Part shown: positions 1 to 5,027 of the stretch, one piece after another
How positions within the stretch are numbered: position 1 is the stretch's first letter
Layout: every line of letters starts with the position of its first letter
From: Thermoplasmatales archaeon UBA582
Lineage (GTDB): Archaea > Thermoplasmatota > Thermoplasmata > Thermoplasmatales > Thermoplasmataceae
DNA: 5,027 nucleotides
NCBI GenBank assembly: GCA_002502705.1
Contig: DAQB01000067.1
Coordinates: 3,430-8,456 of the forward strand
Reading direction: 5' to 3'
The notes under the pieces: model-generated
Told to the model about the DNA's origin: nothing
Database searches by the model: none
The model's input: only the letters and a program-made list of their open reading frames with translations
Translations under genes and position numbers: made by a program

Positions 1-1
1 C

Positions 2-2890
2 TCTTTCGAGCCCAAATCCAGCAGCGATAGAAACACAACTAACAGTAAATTTACTGAATCGTTCTCAACGACATCCTCAGGTCATCACAGAAGACCAATT
101 GTTGGCCTGGAGAATGAAATAAAGAGAATACGAACTCTAATAGACAGTGCTCTGGCTGGTTCTGGCTCAATGGCCTTGGTTGTTGGTCAGACCGGCTCCG
201 GTAAAACAAGATTTCTTGAAGAAGCTAGGGCATATGCAGCTATGAGAGGATTTACTGTGTTATCAGTCAGGTGCGGTCAGAACAAAACTGATGTTCCTGG
301 CCAAGCTATTTCTGAAATTTTCCGTGAATACGTTGCTTCCCAACCGACACAACTTATTTACAAAATATGCGGAGACTATGCTGATCAGATGCAGAAGATC
401 GTGCCAGAGATTGCCCCAAGACTGGGAAAAGTTCCTGAATTCAATGGACTGGATCCACAGCAGCAAAAGGTCAGATTTAATGAGGCCGTTGCTGTTTTCA
501 TTGAGAACATGTCAAAGGAGAATCCTATTTTCATTTCCTTCGATGATGTTCAATACATGGATGCATACTCGCTGAATTTTTTCAAATATTACTACGAATT
601 AGTTAGTTCACAGAGAACGGTCCTCCTTGGGACCTCAAACCCGCTGGACGAGTCATCGGATGTATTCAAAGCCATGGAGGAAGCTATAAAGGCTAGATCT
701 CTTGATATCATTGAGCTTAGCAATCTTGATAAAGAGGACACAAGACGCCTGATTTCAAATTATTTGGGAGAAAGCATTGATAATATTTCAGATGAATTCC
801 TAAATCTTGTCTACAGTAAGACATATGGAAATCCCCTATTTCTGGAAGAAACTCTGCGATACCTGATTGATAAGAGGCAGATATACCAGAAAGATGACGG
901 CACATGGGATAGGGACTCCCTTTCAGAGCTCAAGATCCCGACATCATTAAGAAGTATTGTGAGAGCAAAACTGGAGGGACTAAGTGAGGATTATCTTAAC
1001 CTTTTAAGAACAGCTTCCGTAATAGGCCAGGATTTTGATTATGAAATTTTGATGAAAATATCTGGTATAAACGACGATGATAAGTTTATGGACCTTCTCG
1101 AGGATCTCATAGAAAAGAAATTTCTCTCTGAAAGGAAAGTGGGCATAGGTTCTGTCAGAATATACTTCACTGATCCGCAAGTTAGGGAAATCCTGTACGG
1201 GGACATAAGTATGATCCGCAGAAAAAGGCTCCACGAAAAAATCGGTGAGATTATGGAAGAGAGCATACCGGCGGAAAATATTGACGGTTTATCAATCTCA
1301 AGTCTAGCAGAGCATTTTCAGGAAGGAGGAAATCTTGCGAAATCTTTAAAATACAGGAAGATGGAGGCAGATCTTTTCTATTCCATGGCAGAGTTTTCAA
1401 AGGCTGCCAACGCTTATGAAACTTGCCTTCAAATAGTGTCTGCTATTCCGTTCACAGATCCGAACGAGAAGAAAAAAGAAACTGCACACCTTCACCTCCA
1501 GGTTGCCAGGAGTTTGACCGGTATTGATCCTACCAACGTGTATAAAAATGCCCAAACCGCAATGAATATTTATAGGGAAATAGGCGATGAAATACAATTT
1601 ATCGAATCTGCCAGACTTATTGTCTCATATAGTCCAAGCGAGAGCAGGAACATATACAGAGAAGTTGAGTCTATTAAGAATTCCGATGAAATATTTGAGG
1701 CAAGATTCAGTTTTTTAGTTTCCTATGCTTCGATAACTTACCTTCAGGGCGACATCAACGAAGCAAAAAGAGTATCAGATATTTTGAAGAATATTGAAGA
1801 AGAAAACAAGGATAAGATGAATAACTTTTCAGATAAGTCCATAATTTTTTGGGCGAAAATTGGAAGGCTCACCCTCATTGACATAAAATCAGAAGCGGAT
1901 ATAGATGCGATGGTTCAAGGATATAGAAATATTATAAAATCAATATCAGATCCTAATAGCCAAAAGGACGTGCATCTTAGATTATTAAATTCTAATGTTT
2001 ATGATTTTCTTGCGAACATATACTTTTTTGCTTTGATGGATATCGAGCAGGCTAAAGACTCCTTCGATGCTGGAATTGAAGATTCCGAAAATTTAGCGAT
2101 CCACAACTATACAAGTATATTGAAAATTGAAAGAACTTATTTTTGCTCAGTTTTTGCAAAAGGTTTCGAGGAGGCGAAGCAGGAACTGAATAATATTCCA
2201 AAGAAGGATATAGTGGCAATGGCTGGAACTGGATTTGAACTTCATTTTAACGCCTTTAAGAATGGTGTACTATCCTGGTACTATCTCGCCAACGGGGATA
2301 TCAATGAACTCCTAAAATGCCTGTCTAGTATTGCACAGGTAGAGGGAATGCAGTACAGGTTTCTTGAATTTATCCCTGAACTCCTTTATTACTTGGATTC
2401 TGAAGCATACGACAATTTCATGACAGCTCTCGAAAAAGCAGAATCGGTCTACAGAGATAAGCCTTTTAGCAGCGAGACATTATTACCGAGGGCACTGATA
2501 TACTCGACGTCTGCAGAAGATCTCGCTAGGAACGGTCAAATGGACGAGGCACGCAAGCGACATAATTTGTTAGGAGAAATGGCCTCTTCACTGAATCAAA
2601 AATGGTTGGCTGCGCTTCATTATCGCGCGGGAGCTGCCATAGACATGCAAGAAAAAAAATTTAACGAAGCTGAAGATAAATTAACACTTTCAGCAAAGAT
2701 ATGGAACGAACTTGGATTCAGGTTTTTTGCAGGCCGTGACCTACTCCTTCTGGCAGCTGTATACCATGGTAGTGGAAAGCTCAATAAATCAGATGAGTCA
2801 CTGAATAAAGCAATGGAATTATTCACTCATCTCGGTGCAAAAATGTATGCACAAAAGGTTCTGGCAAGGAAGGAGTTGTTAAAGGCTTAG
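2..2890 (+). CDS. STAND/AAA_16-type ATPase with winged helix and long TPR-like C-terminus (5' partial)
   Basis: The reading frame is open from base 2 to the TAG at 2888-2890, giving 962 visible residues; the true start lies before the window. Residues 6-26 are a Ser/Thr-rich linker. Residues 33-45 (IVGLENEIKRIRT) match the 'VGRE-E' entry motif of this ATPase class. Then come Walker A GQTGSGKT (62-69), Walker B FISFDDVQYMD (177-187, acidic D181/D182), a sensor-1-like LLGTSN (208-213), the GNPLFLEE motif (276-283) and a winged-helix-like segment starting IPTSLRSIVRAKL (about 313-401). From about residue 431 to the end the protein is all helical-looking and TPR-like, for example around 451-478 and 890-940. 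Known for the family: such proteins are cytosolic ATP-dependent signalling switches in which helical repeats sense a ligand or partner and an N-terminal domain carries the output. The output domain is unseen here, so the function is unknown. The ATG at 170 is not the start, because using it would discard the VGLE motif. The gene converges on the mqnA-like gene and has no visible partner. Confidence 0.85.
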   Translation, partial: SFEPKSSSDRNTTNSKFTESFSTTSSGHHRRPIVGLENEIKRIRTLIDSALAGSGSMALVVGQTGSGKTRFLEEARAYAAMRGFTVLSVRCGQNKTDVPGQAISEIFREYVASQPTQLIYKICGDYADQMQKIVPEIAPRLGKVPEFNGLDPQQQKVRFNEAVAVFIENMSKENPIFISFDDVQYMDAYSLNFFKYYYELVSSQRTVLLGTSNPLDESSDVFKAMEEAIKARSLDIIELSNLDKEDTRRLISNYLGESIDNISDEFLNLVYSKTYGNPLFLEETLRYLIDKRQIYQKDDGTWDRDSLSELKIPTSLRSIVRAKLEGLSEDYLNLLRTASVIGQDFDYEILMKISGINDDDKFMDLLEDLIEKKFLSERKVGIGSVRIYFTDPQVREILYGDISMIRRKRLHEKIGEIMEESIPAENIDGLSISSLAEHFQEGGNLAKSLKYRKMEADLFYSMAEFSKAANAYETCLQIVSAIPFTDPNEKKKETAHLHLQVARSLTGIDPTNVYKNAQTAMNIYREIGDEIQFIESARLIVSYSPSESRNIYREVESIKNSDEIFEARFSFLVSYASITYLQGDINEAKRVSDILKNIEEENKDKMNNFSDKSIIFWAKIGRLTLIDIKSEADIDAMVQGYRNIIKSISDPNSQKDVHLRLLNSNVYDFLANIYFFALMDIEQAKDSFDAGIEDSENLAIHNYTSILKIERTYFCSVFAKGFEEAKQELNNIPKKDIVAMAGTGFELHFNAFKNGVLSWYYLANGDINELLKCLSSIAQVEGMQYRFLEFIPELLYYLDSEAYDNFMTALEKAESVYRDKPFSSETLLPRALIYSTSAEDLARNGQMDEARKRHNLLGEMASSLNQKWLAALHYRAGAAIDMQEKKFNEAEDKLTLSAKIWNELGFRFFAGRDLLLLAAVYHGSGKLNKSDESLNKAMELFTHLGAKMYAQKVLARKELLKA

Positions 2891-2945
2891 CCTTTATCTT
2901 ATTTCGATAAGACTGTATCTCGTATCAGTCTACCTTGGAACATTA
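2891..2945. terminator. Convergent intergenic gap with two overlapping hairpins, possible bidirectional terminator
   Basis: This is the whole gap between the convergent ATPase and mqnA-like genes. It contains TCTTAT-TTCG-ATAAGA (2897-2912), a perfect 6-bp stem with a four-base loop. It also contains AGACTG (2910-2915) paired with CAGTCT (2926-2931), a second perfect 6-bp stem with a 10-base loop. The two stems share bases 2910-2912, so only one can form fully at a time. The plus strand just after the ATPase stop is T-rich (2893-2904), which fits archaeal termination at oligo-T stretches. The minus strand has no long T run. The stems are real in the sequence; the terminator role is inference. 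Confidence 0.4.
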
Positions 2946-3668
2946 TCAACCAAAGAAAGACAATACATAGTCAATTGTTGCCTTTGTGCTTAACGAAGGT
3001 AAATAGCTCAGGTTTGAGTAATATCTGGATACAATCATTCTGGATATCCCAAGCTGATCCGAAAGATCATCTGTGCATTTCGGCTTGAATCGATCGGTTT
3101 TCATGAAAAAATCTTCCGCGTTGACAGAGGAATCGGCTAGAGCAGTGCTGACTGCATATACCGGTATCATCTGGAATATCCTGGAGAATTCAAAACCGAT
3201 ATCAAGAAGAATCCTGTATCTAGATCCATATACCTTTAGCGCCTCATCGCCTATTACCAGGGCATAGGGTGAATCCTCCAGAAGATCCGAAGCCTCGAGT
3301 TTGCTACTCCTCCTCACATTGAATCTGATTCTCATTGCTTCAAGCACACGTTCCATGTAAAATTCTGTTGTTCTTGTATCTCCGGAAATTGCAATTTCTA
3401 TATCATTTGAAAGATACCGATCCTTGGAGATCAAAAGGGTTGAAACCGACTGGTTCCTGAAAGATATTAAAGGGCCATCAATCATTCTTATCCTGTCCCT
3501 ATTTTCAATATAAGAGATAAGTGAAACCATCGATTGAAGGGATTCGCCAGAAAGAACACTTTTAAGGCATTTATCAGGTGACGAACGCACGTAATCGTCT
3601 CTCCCATAAGACATTACAAGCGGATCTGAATGAGACATCTTAAGGAAGGACCAGTTGTATTTAGCCAT
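2946..3668 (-). CDS. mqnA: MqnA-like protein, chorismate dehydratase family (divergent)
   Basis: This encodes 240 residues ending in TGA at 2948-2946. MqnA converts chorismate to 3-[(1-carboxyvinyl)oxy]benzoate, the first step of the futalosine route to menaquinone, using a soluble fold like periplasmic binding proteins. Family-like features, in order, are: SVLSGESLQSMVSLISYIEN (37-56, the 'L..GELDvS.ISs.EY' region), QSVSTLLISK (73-82, the 'V.SV.L.S' strand), SGDTRTTEFYMERVL (95-109), YALVIGDEAL (135-144, the best match, 'LLIGD.AL'), LLDIGFEFSRIFQMIPVYAV (154-173, corresponding to 'DLG..W...TGLPFVFA') and a C-terminal YYSNLSYL helix (216-223). Divergence: the usual Trp is Phe (F161), TGLPF is replaced by FQMIPV, and the N-terminal strand does not show the usual 'GRI.YLN' pattern. 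The start at 3668 was chosen because it lies two bases after the tdh stop and has an SD-like sequence; an in-frame ATG at 3743 would overlap tdh by 73 bases. The gene is co-transcribed with tdh. The fold assignment is fairly firm, the exact reaction less so; a related MqnD-type or binding protein remains possible. Confidence 0.7.
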   Translation of the reverse strand: MAKYNWSFLKMSHSDPLVMSYGRDDYVRSSPDKCLKSVLSGESLQSMVSLISYIENRDRIRMIDGPLISFRNQSVSTLLISKDRYLSNDIEIAISGDTRTTEFYMERVLEAMRIRFNVRRSSKLEASDLLEDSPYALVIGDEALKVYGSRYRILLDIGFEFSRIFQMIPVYAVSTALADSSVNAEDFFMKTDRFKPKCTDDLSDQLGISRMIVSRYYSNLSYLPSLSTKATIDYVLSFFG

Positions 3669-3670
3669 CG

Positions 3671-4609
3671 CTAATCCTTCCTTAAATTCATGATCATATC
3701 GGCAACCATGGATTCCATAGAATATTCTGGCTTGAAATCCCATTCAAGAACGGCATCGGAAACATCAAGGCTGGCAGGCCACGAATCAGCTATTTCCTGG
3801 CGTGAATCCACACTATAATCCATTGTGAAATCAGGTATTATCCTCCTGATTGCTGAATATAGTTGGGACGGTGTGAAACTGAAGGCCGAAACATTGTAGT
3901 CAATTCTTCTTATAAGTCTTGACGGGTCGGCCTCGGATAGATTAATCATGGATTTTATTGCATCCGGCATGTACATCATAGGCAACATTGTGTCCTCTCT
4001 AAGATAGCAGCTATATTTCAGCCCTTTGACGGCATGAATAAACATGTCAACTGAATAATCCGTTGTTCCTGCTGTCGGTTGGGTCTCATAGCTGATTAAT
4101 CCCGGGAATCTCAGTCCCCTGACGTCCAGACCAAATTTTTTATAAAAATACATTCCAAGGAGCTCACCTGTCACCTTGGATATTCCATACATTGTCCCGG
4201 GTCTGGTTGGTGCCCTGGTTGAAACATTGTCCTTGGGCGAATCAGTTCCGTAAACAGCAATGCTGCTTGGGATCATGACAGATATACCCTCTATTTCAGA
4301 GCATATCCTTAAAAGATCATAAGTTCCCCTTATATTGACATCGAAAGCGAAGAATGGATTTTTTTCTCCTGATGCAGATAGTATAGAAGCAAGATGATAT
4401 ATTTTCCGAACATCCTCTTTCACAAGGATCTTCTTCAGCATTTCAGGATTTCTGACATCAAGTTTTTCTGAATGCAGATCCTTGAAAATAGATGGAGGTT
4501 CTGCAATATCCGTCGCCACAACTGAATCCTTTCCATGCTTAATGATCAGCGCTTTCAATAGATCCGAGCCGACCTGGCCGAAAGCACCAGTTACCAGGAC
4601 TTTACTCAT
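3671..4609 (-). CDS. tdh: L-threonine 3-dehydrogenase, SDR (epimerase-like) type
   Basis: This encodes 312 complete residues. The enzyme oxidises L-threonine with NAD+ to 2-amino-3-oxobutyrate in the cytosol, the first step of threonine conversion to glycine and acetyl-CoA. The N-terminal Rossmann fold shows VTGAFGQVG with G8, G11 and G14, an acidic D34 at the end of strand 2 that favours NAD+, D51-V52, and HLAS (72-75) followed by ILSASGEKNP. The catalytic set is S115/S116 in IPSS and Y141-xxx-K145 (YGISK). Substrate-side motifs are RFPGLISY (167-174), PTAGTTDYSV (188-197) and LPMMYMPDA (219-227). I recognise these as closely similar to the structurally studied Thermoplasma volcanium threonine dehydrogenase, and the length is usual for the family. 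This type is unrelated to the zinc-dependent MDR threonine dehydrogenase of E. coli or Pyrococcus. The ATG at 4609 has no SD but sits about 25 bases from a TATA box. kbl is divergent upstream and the mqnA-like gene follows after two bases. Confidence 0.95.
   Translation of the reverse strand: MSKVLVTGAFGQVGSDLLKALIIKHGKDSVVATDIAEPPSIFKDLHSEKLDVRNPEMLKKILVKEDVRKIYHLASILSASGEKNPFFAFDVNIRGTYDLLRICSEIEGISVMIPSSIAVYGTDSPKDNVSTRAPTRPGTMYGISKVTGELLGMYFYKKFGLDVRGLRFPGLISYETQPTAGTTDYSVDMFIHAVKGLKYSCYLREDTMLPMMYMPDAIKSMINLSEADPSRLIRRIDYNVSAFSFTPSQLYSAIRRIIPDFTMDYSVDSRQEIADSWPASLDVSDAVLEWDFKPEYSMESMVADMIMNLRKD
3675..3683 (-). promoter_or_regulatory. Shine-Dalgarno-like site for the mqnA-like gene
   Basis: On the minus strand AAGGAAGGA lies inside the last codons of tdh, with six bases between it and the ATG at 3668. 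It decides the start of the mqnA-like gene in favour of 3668 over the longer in-frame ATG at 3743. The upstream genes tdh and kbl lack such a site, which fits the archaeal habit of using SD-led starts for internal operon genes and leaderless starts for first genes. Confidence 0.6.
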
Positions 4610-4630
4610 GCAGGGAAATGCAAAGTTCAG

Positions 4631-4638
4631 ATATATTA
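4631..4638 (-). promoter_or_regulatory. TATA box of tdh (leaderless promoter)
   Basis: On the minus strand the sequence reads AAGTAATATATCTG, with TAATATAT as the core and purine-rich GCAAG just upstream as a possible BRE. Its centre is about 25-26 bases from the A of the tdh ATG, the usual archaeal spacing from TATA centre to transcription start. The mRNA should therefore begin at or within a base or two of the ATG. The lack of an SD sequence in the 25 bases between agrees with this. Confidence 0.6.
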
Positions 4639-4642
4639 CTTG

Positions 4643-4654
4643 CCAGATATCAGG
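4643..4654. promoter_or_regulatory. Imperfect palindrome between the tdh and kbl promoters, possible operator
   Basis: CCAGATATCAGG is a 12-base palindrome with one A/A mismatch pair around a perfect GATATC core. Its centre (4648-4649) falls within two bases of the midpoint of the 81-base divergent gap and lies between the two TATA boxes, upstream of both. That is a plausible site for a regulator, perhaps of the Lrp type that often controls amino acid genes in archaea. It is short enough to occur by chance. Confidence 0.25.
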
Positions 4655-4660
4655 GTTAAG

Positions 4661-4671
4661 TTAATCTTATA
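4661..4671 (+). promoter_or_regulatory. TATA box of kbl (leaderless promoter)
   Basis: TTAATCTTATA lies with its centre about 25 bases before the kbl ATG at 4691. There is no SD-like sequence in the 19 bases after it, so a leaderless transcript is expected, as for tdh. A second CTTATA at 4679-4684 is too close to the start codon to serve as the TATA box of this start. Confidence 0.55.
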
Positions 4672-4690
4672 CCGATTCCTTATAGTAAGC

Positions 4691-5027
4691 ATGAAAGCTA
4701 AAACATGGGTAAACGAGGAACTTGAAAACCTAAGGAAGGCAGGCCGGCTTGTTCCGATAAGGACAATAGAGACATCACAGGGAGCTCATGTCAGCATAGG
4801 CGGCAAAGATTACATCAATATGTGTTCAAACAACTATCTTGGCCTTGCCGGAAACAGTGAGATCAGGAAGGCAGCGATCGATGCAATTGAGAAGTACGGT
4901 GTTGGTGCGGGCGCAGTTCGCTCGATTGCAGGCACTATGTTGTTGCATGAGGAACTCGAGAAAAAGGTTGCAGCTTTTAAGCATATGTCGTCATCCGTTG
5001 TTTTTCAGGGCGGCCTTCTGGCGAACC
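4691..5027 (+). CDS. kbl: 2-amino-3-ketobutyrate CoA ligase (glycine C-acetyltransferase), 3' partial
   Basis: The visible part is 112 codons, cut by the right edge; the family is usually about 390-400 residues, so roughly the first quarter is seen. The enzyme is a PLP-dependent alpha-oxoamine synthase that cleaves 2-amino-3-oxobutyrate with CoA to glycine and acetyl-CoA, the step after threonine dehydrogenase. Diagnostic motifs are INMCSNNYLGLAG (42-54, the 'NF.aNNYLGL' signature), YGVGAGAVRSIAGT (69-82, the 'G.G...VR.I.GT' signature) and HEELEKKVAAF (86-96). The PLP lysine lies beyond the window. The N-terminus aligns in pattern with E. coli Kbl from the ATG at 4691, with no need of an upstream start. 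Other members of the fold (BioF, HemA, SPT) share these motifs, but the VRSIAGT form and the divergent tdh partner favour Kbl. The enzyme is cytosolic and usually dimeric. Confidence 0.92.
   Translation, partial: MKAKTWVNEELENLRKAGRLVPIRTIETSQGAHVSIGGKDYINMCSNNYLGLAGNSEIRKAAIDAIEKYGVGAGAVRSIAGTMLLHEELEKKVAAFKHMSSSVVFQGGLLAN

Noticed and set aside
170..172. ATG at 170 as the start of the large ATPase gene
   Set aside because: The frame is open upstream to base 2 and encodes the conserved VGLE-E motif that precedes Walker A in this family. No promoter or SD was seen near 170.
1004..1266. Two overlapping minus-strand reading frames inside the ATPase gene
   Set aside because: They are antisense to the conserved winged-helix region, overlap each other in different frames and have no coding features.
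3073..3267. Small plus-strand reading frame of 64 codons within the mqnA-like gene
   Set aside because: It lies wholly antisense to a gene with clear family motifs, has no promoter or SD and encodes nothing recognisable.
3669..3743. Longer version of the mqnA-like gene starting at the ATG at 3743
   Set aside because: It would overlap the well-supported tdh 3' end by 73 bases, and the extra residues are the out-of-frame translation of tdh. The ATG at 3668 has an SD-like site at good spacing.
4482..4664. Plus-strand reading frame of 60 codons running from tdh into the divergent gap
   Set aside because: It is antisense to the conserved Rossmann fold of tdh, runs across the promoter region, and its product resembles nothing known.
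4679..4684. Second CTTATA as the kbl TATA box
   Set aside because: It is centred only about 10 bases before the ATG, which would place the transcription start inside the coding region. The element at 4661-4671 has the correct spacing.
1..5027. CRISPR array, tRNA or rRNA gene, insertion sequence or attachment site
   Set aside because: I saw no regularly spaced repeats, cloverleaf, transposase motifs or terminal inverted repeats. Nearly all of the window is accounted for by four protein genes.

Overview
The window looks like a piece of an archaeal genome of the Thermoplasmata, most likely the order Thermoplasmatales. Three observations support this. The threonine dehydrogenase is the short, epimerase-like (extended SDR) type known from Thermoplasma. 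The archaeal-style TATA boxes lie so close to their start codons that the transcripts should be leaderless. The coding sequence is rich in ATA, AGA and AGG codons, with a moderate G+C content (judged by eye, not computed).

Layout. (1) Positions 2-2890, plus strand: a very large STAND/AAA_16-type ATPase with a winged-helix segment and a long TPR-like C-terminal half. It is cut at its 5' end by the window edge, so its N-terminal domain is not visible. (2) Positions 2891-2945: a 55-base convergent gap holding two overlapping hairpins. (3) Positions 2946-3668, minus strand: a divergent MqnA-like (chorismate dehydratase family) protein of 240 residues. (4) Positions 3671-4609, minus strand: SDR-type L-threonine 3-dehydrogenase, two bases upstream of the mqnA-like gene and almost certainly in the same transcript. 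(5) Positions 4610-4690: an 81-base divergent promoter region with two back-to-back TATA elements and a small central palindrome. (6) Position 4691 to the right edge, plus strand: the first 112 codons of 2-amino-3-ketobutyrate CoA ligase (glycine C-acetyltransferase).

How the genes work together. The divergent pair tdh/kbl encodes the two-step threonine breakdown route: L-threonine is oxidised to 2-amino-3-oxobutyrate, which is cleaved with CoA to glycine and acetyl-CoA. The 81-base gap between them is the natural place for joint control. The mqnA-like gene downstream of tdh belongs by family to futalosine-route menaquinone synthesis; its link to threonine catabolism is not obvious. The large ATPase is a separate, convergent unit, probably a signalling or regulatory protein whose output depends on the unseen N-terminus.

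There are no RNA genes, mobile elements or CRISPR arrays that I can support, and no gene-free stretch longer than 300 bases. I see no convincing new multi-gene system. The points most worth following are the unseen N-terminal domain of the ATPase, the tdh-mqnA coupling, and the shared leaderless promoter region.
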